Notes: generated by a model from the sequence alone, not told the origin. 64,000 bases of DNA from Candidatus Pantoea formicae (GCF_011752625.1 NZ_VWXD01000005.1:248001-312000); one strand, 5' to 3'; numbered from the stretch's first letter, positions 6,686 to 17,293 are shown. Made by a program: numbers and translations.

Positions 6686-9322
6686 ATGAGCGACCTTGCG
6701 AGAGAAATTACACCGGTCAATATCGAAGAAGAGTTAAAAAACTCCTACCTCGATTACGCCATGTCGGTCATCGTTGGCCGAGCTTTACCCGATGTGCGTG
6801 ATGGCTTGAAGCCGGTGCACCGCCGTGTGCTTTTTGCCATGAGCGAACTGGGTAACGACTGGAACAAACCTTATAAGAAATCGGCCCGTGTGGTCGGTGA
6901 CGTGATCGGTAAATATCACCCACACGGTGATTCCGCGGTTTACGAAAGTATCGTTCGTATGGCCCAGCCGTTCTCCCTGCGCTACATGCTGGTAGATGGT
7001 CAGGGTAACTTCGGTTCCGTTGATGGCGACTCCGCCGCAGCGATGCGTTATACCGAAGTGCGCATGGCGAAGATCTCTTCCGAACTGCTGGCGGACCTCG
7101 AAAAAGAGACCGTCGATTTCGTGCCGAACTACGATGGCACCGAACAGATCCCTGAAGTTCTGCCGACCAAAATTCCAAACCTGCTGGTGAACGGCTCGTC
7201 CGGTATCGCCGTCGGTATGGCCACCAACATACCTCCGCACAACCTGACGGAAGTGATCAACGGCTGCCTCGCCTTTATCGAAGATGAAGACATCACCGTT
7301 GAAGGCCTGATGGAGCACATCACCGGTCCGGATTTCCCGACTGCGGCGTTCATCAACGGCCGTCGTGGTATCGAAGAGGCCTATCGCACCGGTCGCGGTA
7401 AGATTTATATCCGCGCACGCGGTGAGATTGAAACCGACGCCAAAACCGGCCGCGAAACCATCATCGTCAATGAAATCCCGTATCAGGTAAACAAAGCGCG
7501 CCTGATCGAGAAAATTGCCGAGCTGGTGAAAGAGAAGCGTGTTGAAGGCATCAGCGGCCTGCGTGATGAATCTGACAAAGACGGTATGCGTATCGTCATC
7601 GAGATCAAACGCGATGCGGTCGGTGAAGTGGTGCTTAACAACCTCTATTCGCTGACGCAGCTGCAAGTCTCCTTCGGCATCAACATGGTGGCACTCCATC
7701 AGGGCCAGCCGAAGATCATGACGCTGAAAGGCATCATTGAAGCTTTCGTGCGCCACCGCCGTGAAGTGGTGACGCGCCGTACTATCTTCGAACTGCGCAA
7801 AGCCCGCGACCGTGCACACATCCTTGAAGGCCTGGCGATTGCGCTGGCTAACATCGACCCGATCATCGAATTGATTCGTCGTGCGCCAACCCCAGCCGAA
7901 GCGAAAGCGGGCCTGTTGGCACAGCCATGGGATCTGGGCAACGTGGCCACCATGCTGGAACGTGCCGGTGATGATGCGGCGCGTCCTGAGTGGCTTGAAG
8001 CCCAGTTCGGTATCCGTGACGGTCAATACTACCTGACCGAACAGCAAGCTCAGGCGATTCTGGATCTGCGTCTGCAGAAACTGACCGGCCTGGAGCATGA
8101 AAAACTGCTCGATGAATACAAAGAGCTGTTGGACCAAATCGCTGAGCTGATCCACATCTTGCAGAGCGCAGAGCGCTTGATGGAAGTGATCCGTGAAGAG
8201 CTGGTAGCAATGCGCGATCAGTTTGGAGATGAGCGTCGTACTGAAATCACTGCTAACAGCGCTGACATCAACATCGAAGACCTGATTAATCAGGAAGATG
8301 TTGTGGTCACGCTGTCGCATCAGGGTTATGTCAAATATCAGCCGCTGACCGACTATGAAGCGCAGCGTCGTGGTGGCAAAGGCAAATCCGCAGCACGTAT
8401 TAAAGAAGAAGACTTTATTGATCGTCTGCTGGTGGCTAACACCCATGACACCATTCTGTGCTTCTCTAGCCGTGGCCGTCTCTACTGGATGAAAGTTTAC
8501 CAGTTGCCAGAAGCAAGCCGTGGCGCACGTGGTCGCCCAATTGTTAACCTGCTGCCACTTGAAGCCAACGAACGTATCACCGCTATTCTGCCAGTGCGTG
8601 AGTACACTGAAGGCTTTAACATCTTCATGGCCACCGCTGACGGTACCGTTAAGAAAACCGCTCTGCAGGAATTCAGCCGCCCACGTAGCGCCGGTATCAT
8701 CGCCATCAACCTGCGTGAAGATGATGAATTGATCGGTGTTGCACTGACCAACGGTAGCGATGAAGCCATGCTCTTCTCTGCCGCCGGTAAAGTGGTGCGC
8801 TTCGCGGAGACCGCAGTACGTGCCATGGGCCGTTCAGCCTCGGGCGTGCGGGGTATCAAGCTGGCTGAGAACGACAAAGTGGTGTCCTTGATTGTGCCGC
8901 GTGAAGAGGGTGCCATCCTTACCGTGACGCAAAACGGCTACGGTAAACGTACTGCCAACAGCGAGTACCCAACCAAATCGCGTGCGACACAGGGTGTCAT
9001 CTCCATTAAAGTCACCGAACGTAACGGGCCAGTGATTGGCGCGGTACAGGTGGTGGATGGCGATCAGATCATGATGATCACCGATGCGGGTACGCTGGTG
9101 CGTACGCGCGTGTCGGAAGTCAGCGTGGTAGGGCGTAACACCCAAGGTGTTATCCTGATCCGTACAGCAGAAGATGAAAATGTTGTGGGTCTGCAACGTG
9201 TCGCTGAACCGGTGGAAGAGGAAGAACTCGATGCCATCGACGGAAGCGTCGCGGAAGGCGAGGATGATATCGCGCCGGAAGTAGACAGCGACGATGCGCC
9301 GGAAGCGGATGACGAAGAGTAA
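6686..9322 (+). CDS. gyrA: DNA gyrase subunit A
   Basis: Breakage-reunion subunit of DNA gyrase, which with GyrB introduces negative supercoils. It is 878 residues. The catalytic tyrosine is Y122 in AAMRYTEVRM. The quinolone-resistance-determining region reads GDSAVYESIV, with Ser at 83 and Glu (Asp in E. coli) at 87. The GyrA box QRRGGKGK opens the C-terminal DNA-wrapping beta-pinwheel. The protein ends in a strongly acidic tail (from about residue 845) that tunes wrapping in enterobacterial GyrA. The start is conserved across the family and a strong terminator follows the stop. Confidence 0.99.
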   Translation: MSDLAREITPVNIEEELKNSYLDYAMSVIVGRALPDVRDGLKPVHRRVLFAMSELGNDWNKPYKKSARVVGDVIGKYHPHGDSAVYESIVRMAQPFSLRYMLVDGQGNFGSVDGDSAAAMRYTEVRMAKISSELLADLEKETVDFVPNYDGTEQIPEVLPTKIPNLLVNGSSGIAVGMATNIPPHNLTEVINGCLAFIEDEDITVEGLMEHITGPDFPTAAFINGRRGIEEAYRTGRGKIYIRARGEIETDAKTGRETIIVNEIPYQVNKARLIEKIAELVKEKRVEGISGLRDESDKDGMRIVIEIKRDAVGEVVLNNLYSLTQLQVSFGINMVALHQGQPKIMTLKGIIEAFVRHRREVVTRRTIFELRKARDRAHILEGLAIALANIDPIIELIRRAPTPAEAKAGLLAQPWDLGNVATMLERAGDDAARPEWLEAQFGIRDGQYYLTEQQAQAILDLRLQKLTGLEHEKLLDEYKELLDQIAELIHILQSAERLMEVIREELVAMRDQFGDERRTEITANSADINIEDLINQEDVVVTLSHQGYVKYQPLTDYEAQRRGGKGKSAARIKEEDFIDRLLVANTHDTILCFSSRGRLYWMKVYQLPEASRGARGRPIVNLLPLEANERITAILPVREYTEGFNIFMATADGTVKKTALQEFSRPRSAGIIAINLREDDELIGVALTNGSDEAMLFSAAGKVVRFAETAVRAMGRSASGVRGIKLAENDKVVSLIVPREEGAILTVTQNGYGKRTANSEYPTKSRATQGVISIKVTERNGPVIGAVQVVDGDQIMMITDAGTLVRTRVSEVSVVGRNTQGVILIRTAEDENVVGLQRVAEPVEEEELDAIDGSVAEGEDDIAPEVDSDDAPEADDEE

Positions 9323-9352
9323 TCCACCACGGATAGACGCTAAATAGTGAAG

Positions 9353-9385
9353 CGGCAGGTCGGGTAACTGACCTGCCGTTTTTTT
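9353..9385 (+). terminator. gyrA rho-independent terminator
   Basis: CGGCAGGTC and GACCTGCCG form a 9-bp GC-rich stem with an 8-nt loop, followed by seven T residues. Confidence 0.92.
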
Positions 9386-9497
9386 GTCTGAGATTTACTC
9401 CCAAAGTCGCGTCCTGACTGGCTTTTTAGGGCCGATAAAGCTAGTGTATGAGAACTTTTCACTATCCTGACCACCCCTTGCTGCCAGTGAGTCTCCT

Positions 9498-12350
9498 TTG
9501 AAATATCTCGTCTCCTTCCGTACCACGCTCCGCATATCGCGCTATCTGTTCCGTGCGCTGGCGCTGCTGCTTTGGACGCTGGGTGCCTTACTGACCACCT
9601 TCTTCATTATTAATGTGCTGCACGAGAAAGAGAACGCGGTTCGTCAGGAGTTTGAGACCAATTACGGTCAGGCGGAGTGGTATGTACGCCACTCCGCCGA
9701 TGTCATGCGAGAGTTGAAGTACATCACCGAGAATCGCTTGAGTAACAGTGCCAACGGGTTGGATGTGCTCAACGGCTTACCCACCAGCAAAGGCACACTG
9801 CCGCAATTCACGCCGCTGTTTTCCGACGGGGATTGCACATCAATGAGCAATACTTGGCGCAACTCTCTTGATTCGCTGAGTTACTTCATCAATTACTGGA
9901 AGAGCAATTTCGCCTCGGCCTATGAACTGAACCGCGTGTTCTTTATTGGTGGTGAAAATCAGTGCCTGGCAGATTTCTCGATTGGCAGTAACAACTCGGT
10001 TGACCGTGAACGCAGTCTGAAAGCATTGCGTGAGCGTGTACTGCATTATCGCAGTGGCAACGAAGATGAGCGTCGTAATCCGATGTACTGGATTACCGCC
10101 AGCAGCCAGCCTGGCGTCGGGAATTTCTATATGGTGATGCCAGTCTACGTGGCGAATAAATTGCAGGCGTTGCTGGGTGTTGAACAAAATATTCGTCTGG
10201 ATGAGTTTATTCAACCGGGCGGTTTGCCGCTGGTGGCGACCATTACAGATGAAAACTACCGTCCTCTGCTCAGCTCCATCCGTGGTGGACCTGGCTATTC
10301 ACTCGATGATTTACCCGATGACAGCTCCTGGTTTGGTTATCTGGATGGTTATCGTCAACTGGTACTAAAAAAACCGCTGCCGCCATCCAATCTAAACGTA
10401 GTCTGGTCGCTGCCGACTAATGTGCTGATGGATCAGCTGAAGCTGATGCTGATTAATGCGCTGTTGCTGAATATCCTCAGTGCGCTGGTGCTGTTCACGC
10501 TGGCATGGGTTTTTGAACGCCGCATGTTCCTGCCCGCAGAAGACAATGCACACCGCCTGGAAGAGCATGAACAGTTCAACCGCAAAATTGTTGCCTCAGC
10601 CCCTGTCGGCATCTGTATTCTGCGCACCAGCGATGGCACCAATATTTTGAGTAACGAACTGGCACATAACTACCTGACGTTATTGACGCAGGAAGATCGC
10701 CAGCGTTTGAATGAGATTATCGGTGGTCAGCAGGTCAACTTTGTGGATGTGCTGACAGGCACTAACACTAACCTGCAAATCAGCTTCGTGCATTCGCGTT
10801 ATCGTAATGAAAATGTGGCGATTTGCGTGTTGGTCGATGTCTCAGCGCGTGTGCGCATGGAGCAGTCGCTGCAGGAAATGGCGCATGCCGCAGAACAGGC
10901 TAGCCAGTCGAAGTCGATGTTCCTTGCCACCGTTAGCCATGAGCTGCGTACACCGCTGTACGGCATTATTGGTAACCTCGATCTGTTGCAAACCAAAGCG
11001 TTGCCGAAAGGTGTCGATTCTCTGGTCACCGCGATGAACAACTCGTCGAGCCTGCTGCTGAAAATTATCAGCGATATTCTCGACTTCTCGAAAATTGAGT
11101 CTGAGCAACTCAAGATCGAGCCACGCCCGTTTTCACCTCGCGAGGTGGTCAACCATATTGCCAGCAACTACCTGTCACTGGTGGTGCGTAAGCGCCTCAC
11201 GCTCTATGTCTTTATCGAAAACGATGTGCCGCTGACGCTGGACGGCGACCCGATGCGCCTACAGCAGGTGATATCTAACCTGCTGAATAACGCCATCAAA
11301 TTCACTCATACTGGCTGCATCATTCTGCATGCTTATGTGAAAGAGGGCTATCTGGCCTTCCGCGTGCGCGATACCGGTGTGGGTATTCCGGCCAAAGAGG
11401 TGACACGCCTCTTCGATCCGTTCTTCCAGGTCGGTTCAGGCGTACAGCGCAATTTCCAGGGAACCGGCCTGGGATTGGCGATCTGTGAAAAGCTGATCAA
11501 CATGATGGACGGTGATATTGAGGTCGATTCTGAGCCGGGTATGGGCAGCCAGTTTGTGGTGCGTATTCCAATCTACTCAGGCCAGCAGCCTGCGCCGCCC
11601 CTGCTGGATGGTTTACAGGAAAAAGCTATCTGGCTGGATCTGCGCAATGATTATCTCGCCAGTTTCCTGCAGCGGTTGCTGCAACAGCAGGGAATTCAGG
11701 TGGCCTATTACCACGGCCAGGCATCCAGTGATGATGTAATCATCAGCGATCACGATGACCTCTCCGAGCAGACGGTGTTGGCGCGTATTCGTCTGTGTGG
11801 GGAACACATTGACATGCCGCAGGAGACGGCGCCTAACCAATGGATTCACAGTACCGCGACCTTACACGACCTCCCTTTGCTGTTGGGACGTATTTACCGT
11901 ATCAATATCAATAGCGAAACCACCACAACCCTGCAGCTGCCAGTCCCACAGGAAGCCGCGAACTACGACGATATTATGGTCCTGATTGTCGATGACCATC
12001 CTATTAACCGAATGTTGTTGTCAGAGCAGTTGGGCACCTTGGGCTATCAAACGAAAACGGCGCAGGATGGCGTGGATGCGCTCAATGTGCTGAGCCGCAA
12101 CCATATCGATATCGTATTGAGTGACGTCAACATGCCGAACATGGATGGCTATCGTCTGACTCAGCGCCTGCGTCAGTTAGGACATGCCTTCCCGGTGATC
12201 GGGGTTACAGCGAATGCGCTGGCAGAAGAGAAACAGCGTTGTATGGATGCGGGGATGGATAACTGTCTGTCTAAACCGGTCACGCTGGATGTGCTGAAAA
12301 CCACACTGGCGGTATACGCTGAGCGGGTCAGGAAGAGCAGGGAAGGGTAA
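9498..12350 (+). CDS. rcsC: Hybrid sensor histidine kinase RcsC
   Basis: Inner-membrane hybrid kinase of the Rcs envelope-stress phosphorelay, passing phosphate to RcsD and then RcsB. It is 950 residues: an N-terminal TM helix (about 20–42), a periplasmic sensor region, a second TM helix (about 312–334), a PAS-like linker, and a HisKA domain with phospho-acceptor H481 (SHELRTPLYG). An HATPase domain (NLLNNAIKFT, DTGVGI, GTGLGL) and an ABL linker follow, then a C-terminal receiver with acceptor D876 (LSDVNMPNMDGY). The start codon is TTG at 9498; the following residues MKYLVSFRTTL match the family N-terminus, so I keep it. It is convergent with rcsDB. Confidence 0.97.
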   Translation: MKYLVSFRTTLRISRYLFRALALLLWTLGALLTTFFIINVLHEKENAVRQEFETNYGQAEWYVRHSADVMRELKYITENRLSNSANGLDVLNGLPTSKGTLPQFTPLFSDGDCTSMSNTWRNSLDSLSYFINYWKSNFASAYELNRVFFIGGENQCLADFSIGSNNSVDRERSLKALRERVLHYRSGNEDERRNPMYWITASSQPGVGNFYMVMPVYVANKLQALLGVEQNIRLDEFIQPGGLPLVATITDENYRPLLSSIRGGPGYSLDDLPDDSSWFGYLDGYRQLVLKKPLPPSNLNVVWSLPTNVLMDQLKLMLINALLLNILSALVLFTLAWVFERRMFLPAEDNAHRLEEHEQFNRKIVASAPVGICILRTSDGTNILSNELAHNYLTLLTQEDRQRLNEIIGGQQVNFVDVLTGTNTNLQISFVHSRYRNENVAICVLVDVSARVRMEQSLQEMAHAAEQASQSKSMFLATVSHELRTPLYGIIGNLDLLQTKALPKGVDSLVTAMNNSSSLLLKIISDILDFSKIESEQLKIEPRPFSPREVVNHIASNYLSLVVRKRLTLYVFIENDVPLTLDGDPMRLQQVISNLLNNAIKFTHTGCIILHAYVKEGYLAFRVRDTGVGIPAKEVTRLFDPFFQVGSGVQRNFQGTGLGLAICEKLINMMDGDIEVDSEPGMGSQFVVRIPIYSGQQPAPPLLDGLQEKAIWLDLRNDYLASFLQRLLQQQGIQVAYYHGQASSDDVIISDHDDLSEQTVLARIRLCGEHIDMPQETAPNQWIHSTATLHDLPLLLGRIYRININSETTTTLQLPVPQEAANYDDIMVLIVDDHPINRMLLSEQLGTLGYQTKTAQDGVDALNVLSRNHIDIVLSDVNMPNMDGYRLTQRLRQLGHAFPVIGVTANALAEEKQRCMDAGMDNCLSKPVTLDVLKTTLAVYAERVRKSREG

Positions 12351-12389
12351 CTGCGCGAGTGACTGGGATATTTTCTTGCAGGTAAAACA

Positions 12390-12415
12390 ATCAGGCGCAC
12401 CGAAGTGCGCCTGAT
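12390..12415. terminator. Shared rcsC / rcsB terminator
   Basis: A perfect 11-bp stem, ATCAGGCGCAC with GTGCGCCTGAT and loop CGAA, lies between the convergent genes. The minus-strand side is followed by TGTTTT, so it serves rcsB better than rcsC. Confidence 0.7.
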
Positions 12416-12419
12416 GTGA

Positions 12420-13070
12420 TTACTCTTTATCGACCTGGGTGGCGCTAACAGAAGAGAGGTAATTCAGCAGCGCTATATCGTTATCTACGCCCAGTTTCAT
12501 CATGGCAGACTTCTTCTGGCTACTGATGGTCTTAATACTGCGGTTGAGCTTTTTGGCAATCTCGGTCACGAGAAAACCTTCAGAGAACAGACGCAGTACT
12601 TCACTCTCTTTCGGTGACAGACGCTTATCACCGTAACCGCCAGCACTGATTTTCTCCAGCAGTTTTGCCACGCTTTCCGGCGTGTATTTCTTGCCTTTCT
12701 GCAGAGCAGCCAGCGCTTTTGGCAGGTCCGTAGGTGCGCCTTGTTTCAGCACGATCCCTTCGATATCAAGATCCAGCACGGCACTTAGGATCGCTGGGTT
12801 ATTGTTCATGGTCAGAACGATAATTGAGAGATCCGGATAGTGGCGCTTAATATATTTGATCAGGGTGATACCATCACCGTACTTCTCGCCGGGCATGGAG
12901 AGATCGGTGATCAGAACATTAGCGTCCAGTTTGGACAGGCTGTTAATCAGTGCTGTTGAGTCTTCAAACTCACCTACAACGTTGACCCATTCGATCTGTT
13001 CCAGAGACTTACGGATACCGAACAGAACGATCGGATGGTCATCGGCAATAATTACATTCAAGTTATTCAT
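12420..13070 (-). CDS. rcsB: Response regulator RcsB
   Basis: Transcription factor at the end of the Rcs phosphorelay, controlling capsule, motility and envelope genes as a homodimer or with partners such as RcsA. The 216 residues from 13070 equal the E. coli length; the longer upstream ORF extension lies in rcsD. The receiver has acidic residues D10/D11 and acceptor D56 (VLITDLSMPG). The C-terminal LuxR-type helix-turn-helix includes LSPKESEVLRLFSEG and IAKKLNRSIKTISSQKKSAM. It starts 1 nt after the rcsD stop, so the genes are translationally close. Confidence 0.98.
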   Translation of the reverse strand: MNNLNVIIADDHPIVLFGIRKSLEQIEWVNVVGEFEDSTALINSLSKLDANVLITDLSMPGEKYGDGITLIKYIKRHYPDLSIIVLTMNNNPAILSAVLDLDIEGIVLKQGAPTDLPKALAALQKGKKYTPESVAKLLEKISAGGYGDKRLSPKESEVLRLFSEGFLVTEIAKKLNRSIKTISSQKKSAMMKLGVDNDIALLNYLSSVSATQVDKE

Positions 13071-13071
13071 C

Positions 13072-15732
13072 TTATTGGTTACCTTGCTGCAGCAGTTGGT
13101 TGACATAGTCGTCAATTTCACTGGTGGTATTTTTAATGGTTAAATCGTCACATGCTTTTATGTGTTGTTCTAACGCTTCACATAGCAGTTTACCTGGTAC
13201 CAGATTTAACATGGCAAACACGCCTTTCAGGCGATGTGCTGTCTGAGCAAGCGAGGGATAATCCTTTTCCGCGGCTTCAGTATACAGTCTCTTCACATCA
13301 GGCGGTACTGTCTCGGTAAACAGCTGGAAATAGCCGCCGCTTAATAGCGGGGTGGCAGCTTCATCTTCGCTACTCTCCTCTATCAAATCATGCGCCAGTT
13401 GTTTCTCAATCAGCGCGAGCAAGGCATCCAGCAGCGCATTGCTCAGGTTGAAATTGACCCGAATTTGTTGCTCGTTTAACGCGTGGTGCCCCATCTCATC
13501 ATCGGCAAGCAATAATGCCCAACCGTTCAGACGAGCGGGATCATCCGTGATAAAGACATCATGATCTTGTCCCGACAGGCGTTCATCAGACGTCAGGCAC
13601 TTCGCACCCCAATTTTCGAGGTGGCGACAAACAATTTTATGCACGTCTTCAACGGCAATATCGACAAGGGCGGTGACGCCCTCAAGTAACTTCTCTTCCT
13701 GCTCACTCTGCTGCTCAAGTGCCAGCGGCAGTTGAATGTTGTAGCGCGAACCGATGTCGGGTTTGGCAATGATCTCAAGCTGTCCCCCCATCTGTTTGCA
13801 CAGCTGTTTGCACAGGAAAAATGCCATGCCGGAGGCCTGACCATATCGATCCTGCGTGGTTTCGCCCAGATAAGGGAAATCCACGTTCGCCAGTTCGTCC
13901 ACGCTCAGGCCGGAACCCGTATCCACCAGCTGGAGTAGCACAGTATTGGGTTTGTTCTCACTGGCTTTAATCTCGAGCGAGATCTTACCCCACTGCGTGG
14001 TGGTCAACGCGTAATGCATCAGAGTCGTCAGCACTTTACGCAATGCACGGCGATCGCCAAAACGCATCTCGTCATTGGCAAGGTGGTTGTTCAGCACAAA
14101 CGACAACCCTTTACGGCGCATCAGCGGCAGGCTTTCCAGCGCGATTTCGTCCAGCAATTCTTGCAGGTTGAATACGCTGCTATCCGGAGACCAGTCGTGC
14201 GCTTCCAGCCGGTTCAGCAGCACAATGTCATCCACCAAACGCGCCAGACTTTGGCTCTCATCAAGCAGATCTAATACGGTTTCATCATCATCGCGTTGGC
14301 TGAGCTGGACCAACTGCGCCACCATGCTCTCTAGCGGGCGATTCAGCGCATGTCCCAGGTTTTGCATCAGCTGCTGGCGCATTTGGTGGTTACGATCCAG
14401 TACCTGTTGCGCCTTTTGCAGCTTTTTATTTACCAGTAATTCGCGGTCCTGATCTCGCATCATAAACAGCTGAGTGTGTGGTGATAGCACGCTGCGCGCG
14501 TGACGAATCTCATACACTTCGTTATTGATGGTCGCCTGCAACACGCCCTGATGTTGATCGGACATATTGATGATTTTTTGCAGATTCAGGTGCGGCAACA
14601 GGTGTTCAGCGATTTTGTTGCTCAGTAGCGTGCGATTGGTAGCAAAGTCATAAACCAGTAAGCCGACCGGCAAACTCGCCACAATCTCTTCATTTAACAT
14701 TCGCAGCGAATCAAGCTCTGCACTCTGGTTCTCATTCGGACGCAGCGACTGTTGGCGTAACAAGGTGATACCGGCAATCGACAGCAGTAACAGCACCAAG
14801 TTGATCAACAGGGGCCACATCAGGTTGTGCAGTGTGTCCAGCGCCAGGCTGGTCAGCGGTACGCGATAAACTAGCTGCAGCGACGTACTTGGCAGTGAGG
14901 CAGCAATCTCAAGATTTGGATTTGCCAGCGTGACGTGAGTGTTCTCACTGGTGGTATCATCACTGCTGCTATTAGTGGTTTGGGTGGCATCCTGAATTAA
15001 CTGGAAGTTTTCCAGCGGCATACTGCGTGGGATTAAATCGTTGATAGGCAGATCAAACGCCACCACGGTGGCCAAGTGGCCTGGCTGATTAAAGGTGGTA
15101 CGCAGGGTAAAGTAGTGATCGTTCTGCCAGGCGAAGTGACGTAGCGGAGAGAAACTCTCACGTTCATCGAGCGCATTGGCCTGCTGCAACATTTCCGCGC
15201 GACGGCTATCGACCAGCGTATTGATCGCGTTTTCTTTATAACGCGTTGCCATGTCTTTCAGCGGTAGGGTTGAGATCATGATCAGGCTATTATCCTGACC
15301 ATTAAGGAAATACATGGACCAGGTCGGGTTCTCCGCGCCCCACAACGTATCCAGGTAGCTGGACATTCGCATTGTCATGTCGAGCGTGCTGCTGTCATGC
15401 GAACCAAAAATCAGCGCTTCTGTTTTGCGGCGGGTTTTTTCCAGATAGTAGACATCTGGGCGTAAACGCGTTTCCTGCAAATTGCTATTAGGGGTTGAAC
15501 CAGCGGCTGTGGTGGCGAGATTCTCATAGATTTGCCAAGTGGCGAAGCGTGAAGCATCAATACGTTTCTGCACGGCACGTGCCAGATCGGTCATCGCGTA
15601 GCGTTTATCGGTGATCCACGCGTTAACGCTGTTATGCACCATGGCACCCAGCGCAAGGAATAGCACCAGGTTGAACACCACAAAAAAGCGGGTGACGTTA
15701 CCGGAGGTCAAAGGAAATTTGTAAGGCAGCAT
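13072..15732 (-). CDS. rcsD: Phosphotransferase RcsD
   Basis: Inner-membrane histidine phosphotransfer protein between RcsC and RcsB. It is 886 residues (E. coli 890), with TM helices near residues 15–35 and 300–330 around a periplasmic domain. A degenerate histidine-kinase-like region lacks a usable catalytic core, and an RcsB-binding ABL domain follows. The C-terminal HPt domain carries acceptor H833 in TAHRLKGVFAML. It forms an operon with rcsB. In E. coli ompC and micF are next; here a 7-kb insert separates them. Confidence 0.96.
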   Translation of the reverse strand: MLPYKFPLTSGNVTRFFVVFNLVLFLALGAMVHNSVNAWITDKRYAMTDLARAVQKRIDASRFATWQIYENLATTAAGSTPNSNLQETRLRPDVYYLEKTRRKTEALIFGSHDSSTLDMTMRMSSYLDTLWGAENPTWSMYFLNGQDNSLIMISTLPLKDMATRYKENAINTLVDSRRAEMLQQANALDERESFSPLRHFAWQNDHYFTLRTTFNQPGHLATVVAFDLPINDLIPRSMPLENFQLIQDATQTTNSSSDDTTSENTHVTLANPNLEIAASLPSTSLQLVYRVPLTSLALDTLHNLMWPLLINLVLLLLSIAGITLLRQQSLRPNENQSAELDSLRMLNEEIVASLPVGLLVYDFATNRTLLSNKIAEHLLPHLNLQKIINMSDQHQGVLQATINNEVYEIRHARSVLSPHTQLFMMRDQDRELLVNKKLQKAQQVLDRNHQMRQQLMQNLGHALNRPLESMVAQLVQLSQRDDDETVLDLLDESQSLARLVDDIVLLNRLEAHDWSPDSSVFNLQELLDEIALESLPLMRRKGLSFVLNNHLANDEMRFGDRRALRKVLTTLMHYALTTTQWGKISLEIKASENKPNTVLLQLVDTGSGLSVDELANVDFPYLGETTQDRYGQASGMAFFLCKQLCKQMGGQLEIIAKPDIGSRYNIQLPLALEQQSEQEEKLLEGVTALVDIAVEDVHKIVCRHLENWGAKCLTSDERLSGQDHDVFITDDPARLNGWALLLADDEMGHHALNEQQIRVNFNLSNALLDALLALIEKQLAHDLIEESSEDEAATPLLSGGYFQLFTETVPPDVKRLYTEAAEKDYPSLAQTAHRLKGVFAMLNLVPGKLLCEALEQHIKACDDLTIKNTTSEIDDYVNQLLQQGNQ

Positions 15733-15752
15733 AGCGTCTCAGGATCCTGCGA

Positions 15753-16907
15753 TTAGCGCGCAACCAGGCGAGCACTGGCGGCAACGGCCAGCAGCAGCAG
15801 GGCGATAACTAAAAATGCGCCATTCAGACTGAGCCACTGGGAAATAAATCCGATTAAAGCCGGACCTGAAAGAATACCTGCATAGCCTAATGTTGTCATG
15901 GCCGAAATCGCCCGATTTGATGGCATATCGCGTTGATTCCCCGCCGCATTGAACAACATCGGCACCGTGTTTGCCAGGCCGAAACCCACCAGCAAGAAAG
16001 CGCATAACGCCGCCTGTGGCCACGGCAACATCACTGCCAGCGTCATCCCGGCGGTAGCGGCCAACGCGCCCGTTAACATCACCGGATAACGACCAAAGCG
16101 CTGAATGACTTTATCTCCGGTCAGGCGGCCAATGGTCATGGCGATGGAGAAGATGGCATAACCAAGGCCAGCATGTACCACGCTCATCTCTGGATTCTGC
16201 AACAGCAGCAGGGCGCTCCAGTCGAGCACCGCGCCTTCTGCCAGGAACAGGATAAAGCACAGCAGACCCAGGAAAGCCACCCAACCGCGCGGGATGACCA
16301 GCCACGGCTGGTCGGGTTGGTGCAAACGTTCTGTCATCAAGGTTGGCAGGCTGATCACCAGTAAGATGATGATCAGTGCCATCACCACCGCCACGGCCTG
16401 AAGCGGGGTTAATCCACTGCCGAGCAGCAGGCTAACCGCACCGGCACCGATAATCCCGCCCAGACTAAAAAAGCCATGGAAACCTGACATCATCGGTTTA
16501 CGTGCCGCTTTCTCCACTTCGACTGCCTGCACATTCATGGCAACATCCAGCATGCCCAGCCCTGCGCCGAAAACCATCAACGCGACCGCCATCAGCCACA
16601 TCACATTGAGCGTGGCGAGCAGCGGAAGTATTGCCAGTACCACCAGCGTGGAGCACAGCATGACACGCCGGCCGCCAAAACGTGCAATCAGCGCACCCGT
16701 CACCGGCATAGCAGCCAACGAACCGATGCCGAGGCATAACAGCAAACCGCCCAAAGAAGCACCGCTCAGCGCCAGACGCTGGCTGGCAAAAGGCACCAAT
16801 GGCGCCCATGCCGACATGGCGAGTCCGGCAATCAGGAAAACGATACGCGTCCCCAGATTGACACGCTGATGTAAGTTGCTGTGCTGTGCGGCGTCCAGTG
16901 CTGTCAT
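15753..16907 (-). CDS. MFS transporter, YbjJ-like
   Basis: Twelve-helix major facilitator superfamily protein of 384 residues if started at 16907 (MTALDAAQHSN); a longer in-frame start at 16964 is possible but less convincing. Hydrophobic segments are regularly spaced. The loop 2–3 motif ARFGGRRVML and the FLAEGAVLDWSALLL segment resemble the YbjJ/FucP-like branch. The substrate cannot be inferred. It follows rcsD on the same strand with a 20-bp gap from its stop to the rcsD start, so it is immediately upstream and could be co-transcribed with rcsDB. It belongs to the block inserted between rcsD and ompC. Confidence 0.8.
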   Translation of the reverse strand: MTALDAAQHSNLHQRVNLGTRIVFLIAGLAMSAWAPLVPFASQRLALSGASLGGLLLCLGIGSLAAMPVTGALIARFGGRRVMLCSTLVVLAILPLLATLNVMWLMAVALMVFGAGLGMLDVAMNVQAVEVEKAARKPMMSGFHGFFSLGGIIGAGAVSLLLGSGLTPLQAVAVVMALIIILLVISLPTLMTERLHQPDQPWLVIPRGWVAFLGLLCFILFLAEGAVLDWSALLLLQNPEMSVVHAGLGYAIFSIAMTIGRLTGDKVIQRFGRYPVMLTGALAATAGMTLAVMLPWPQAALCAFLLVGFGLANTVPMLFNAAGNQRDMPSNRAISAMTTLGYAGILSGPALIGFISQWLSLNGAFLVIALLLLAVAASARLVAR

Positions 16908-17293
16908 AAAAGTTATTTTTTCATTAGCTGTTAAAGCGACGAAGTTTAGCATCAAAGCTGGCATCGCACCGCTGCCGGGAACCGATCGGTTCGCCTGTGA
17001 TGATCGCCAGAAACAGGCATATTACCGATATTTTATCTGGCGTTGCGCTTTTCCAGAACTTTCCTGGCTGCTGCCAATCATTTCTGGAGTGACTTAACTA
17101 AAATTTCCACTTCTGATAGTTGCAGTATACTGATGATACAAGCCGCTTCGCAGGCGGCCTCCACACTGATTTTCTGGCGCGCTCGCAAAGTTACGGTTTC
17201 CAGATTTTCGCCAGTAGGCAACGACCAGATAAAACCGATATGTTAAGCACCATCCCGGCTAATTAAGCGGATTAAAGCGAGATCGTTTTTATT

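Noticed and set aside
6785..8446. 553-codon open frame on the minus strand opposite gyrA
   Set aside because: It mirrors the strongly conserved gyrA frame, has no family features and no ribosome site. It is an antisense shadow.
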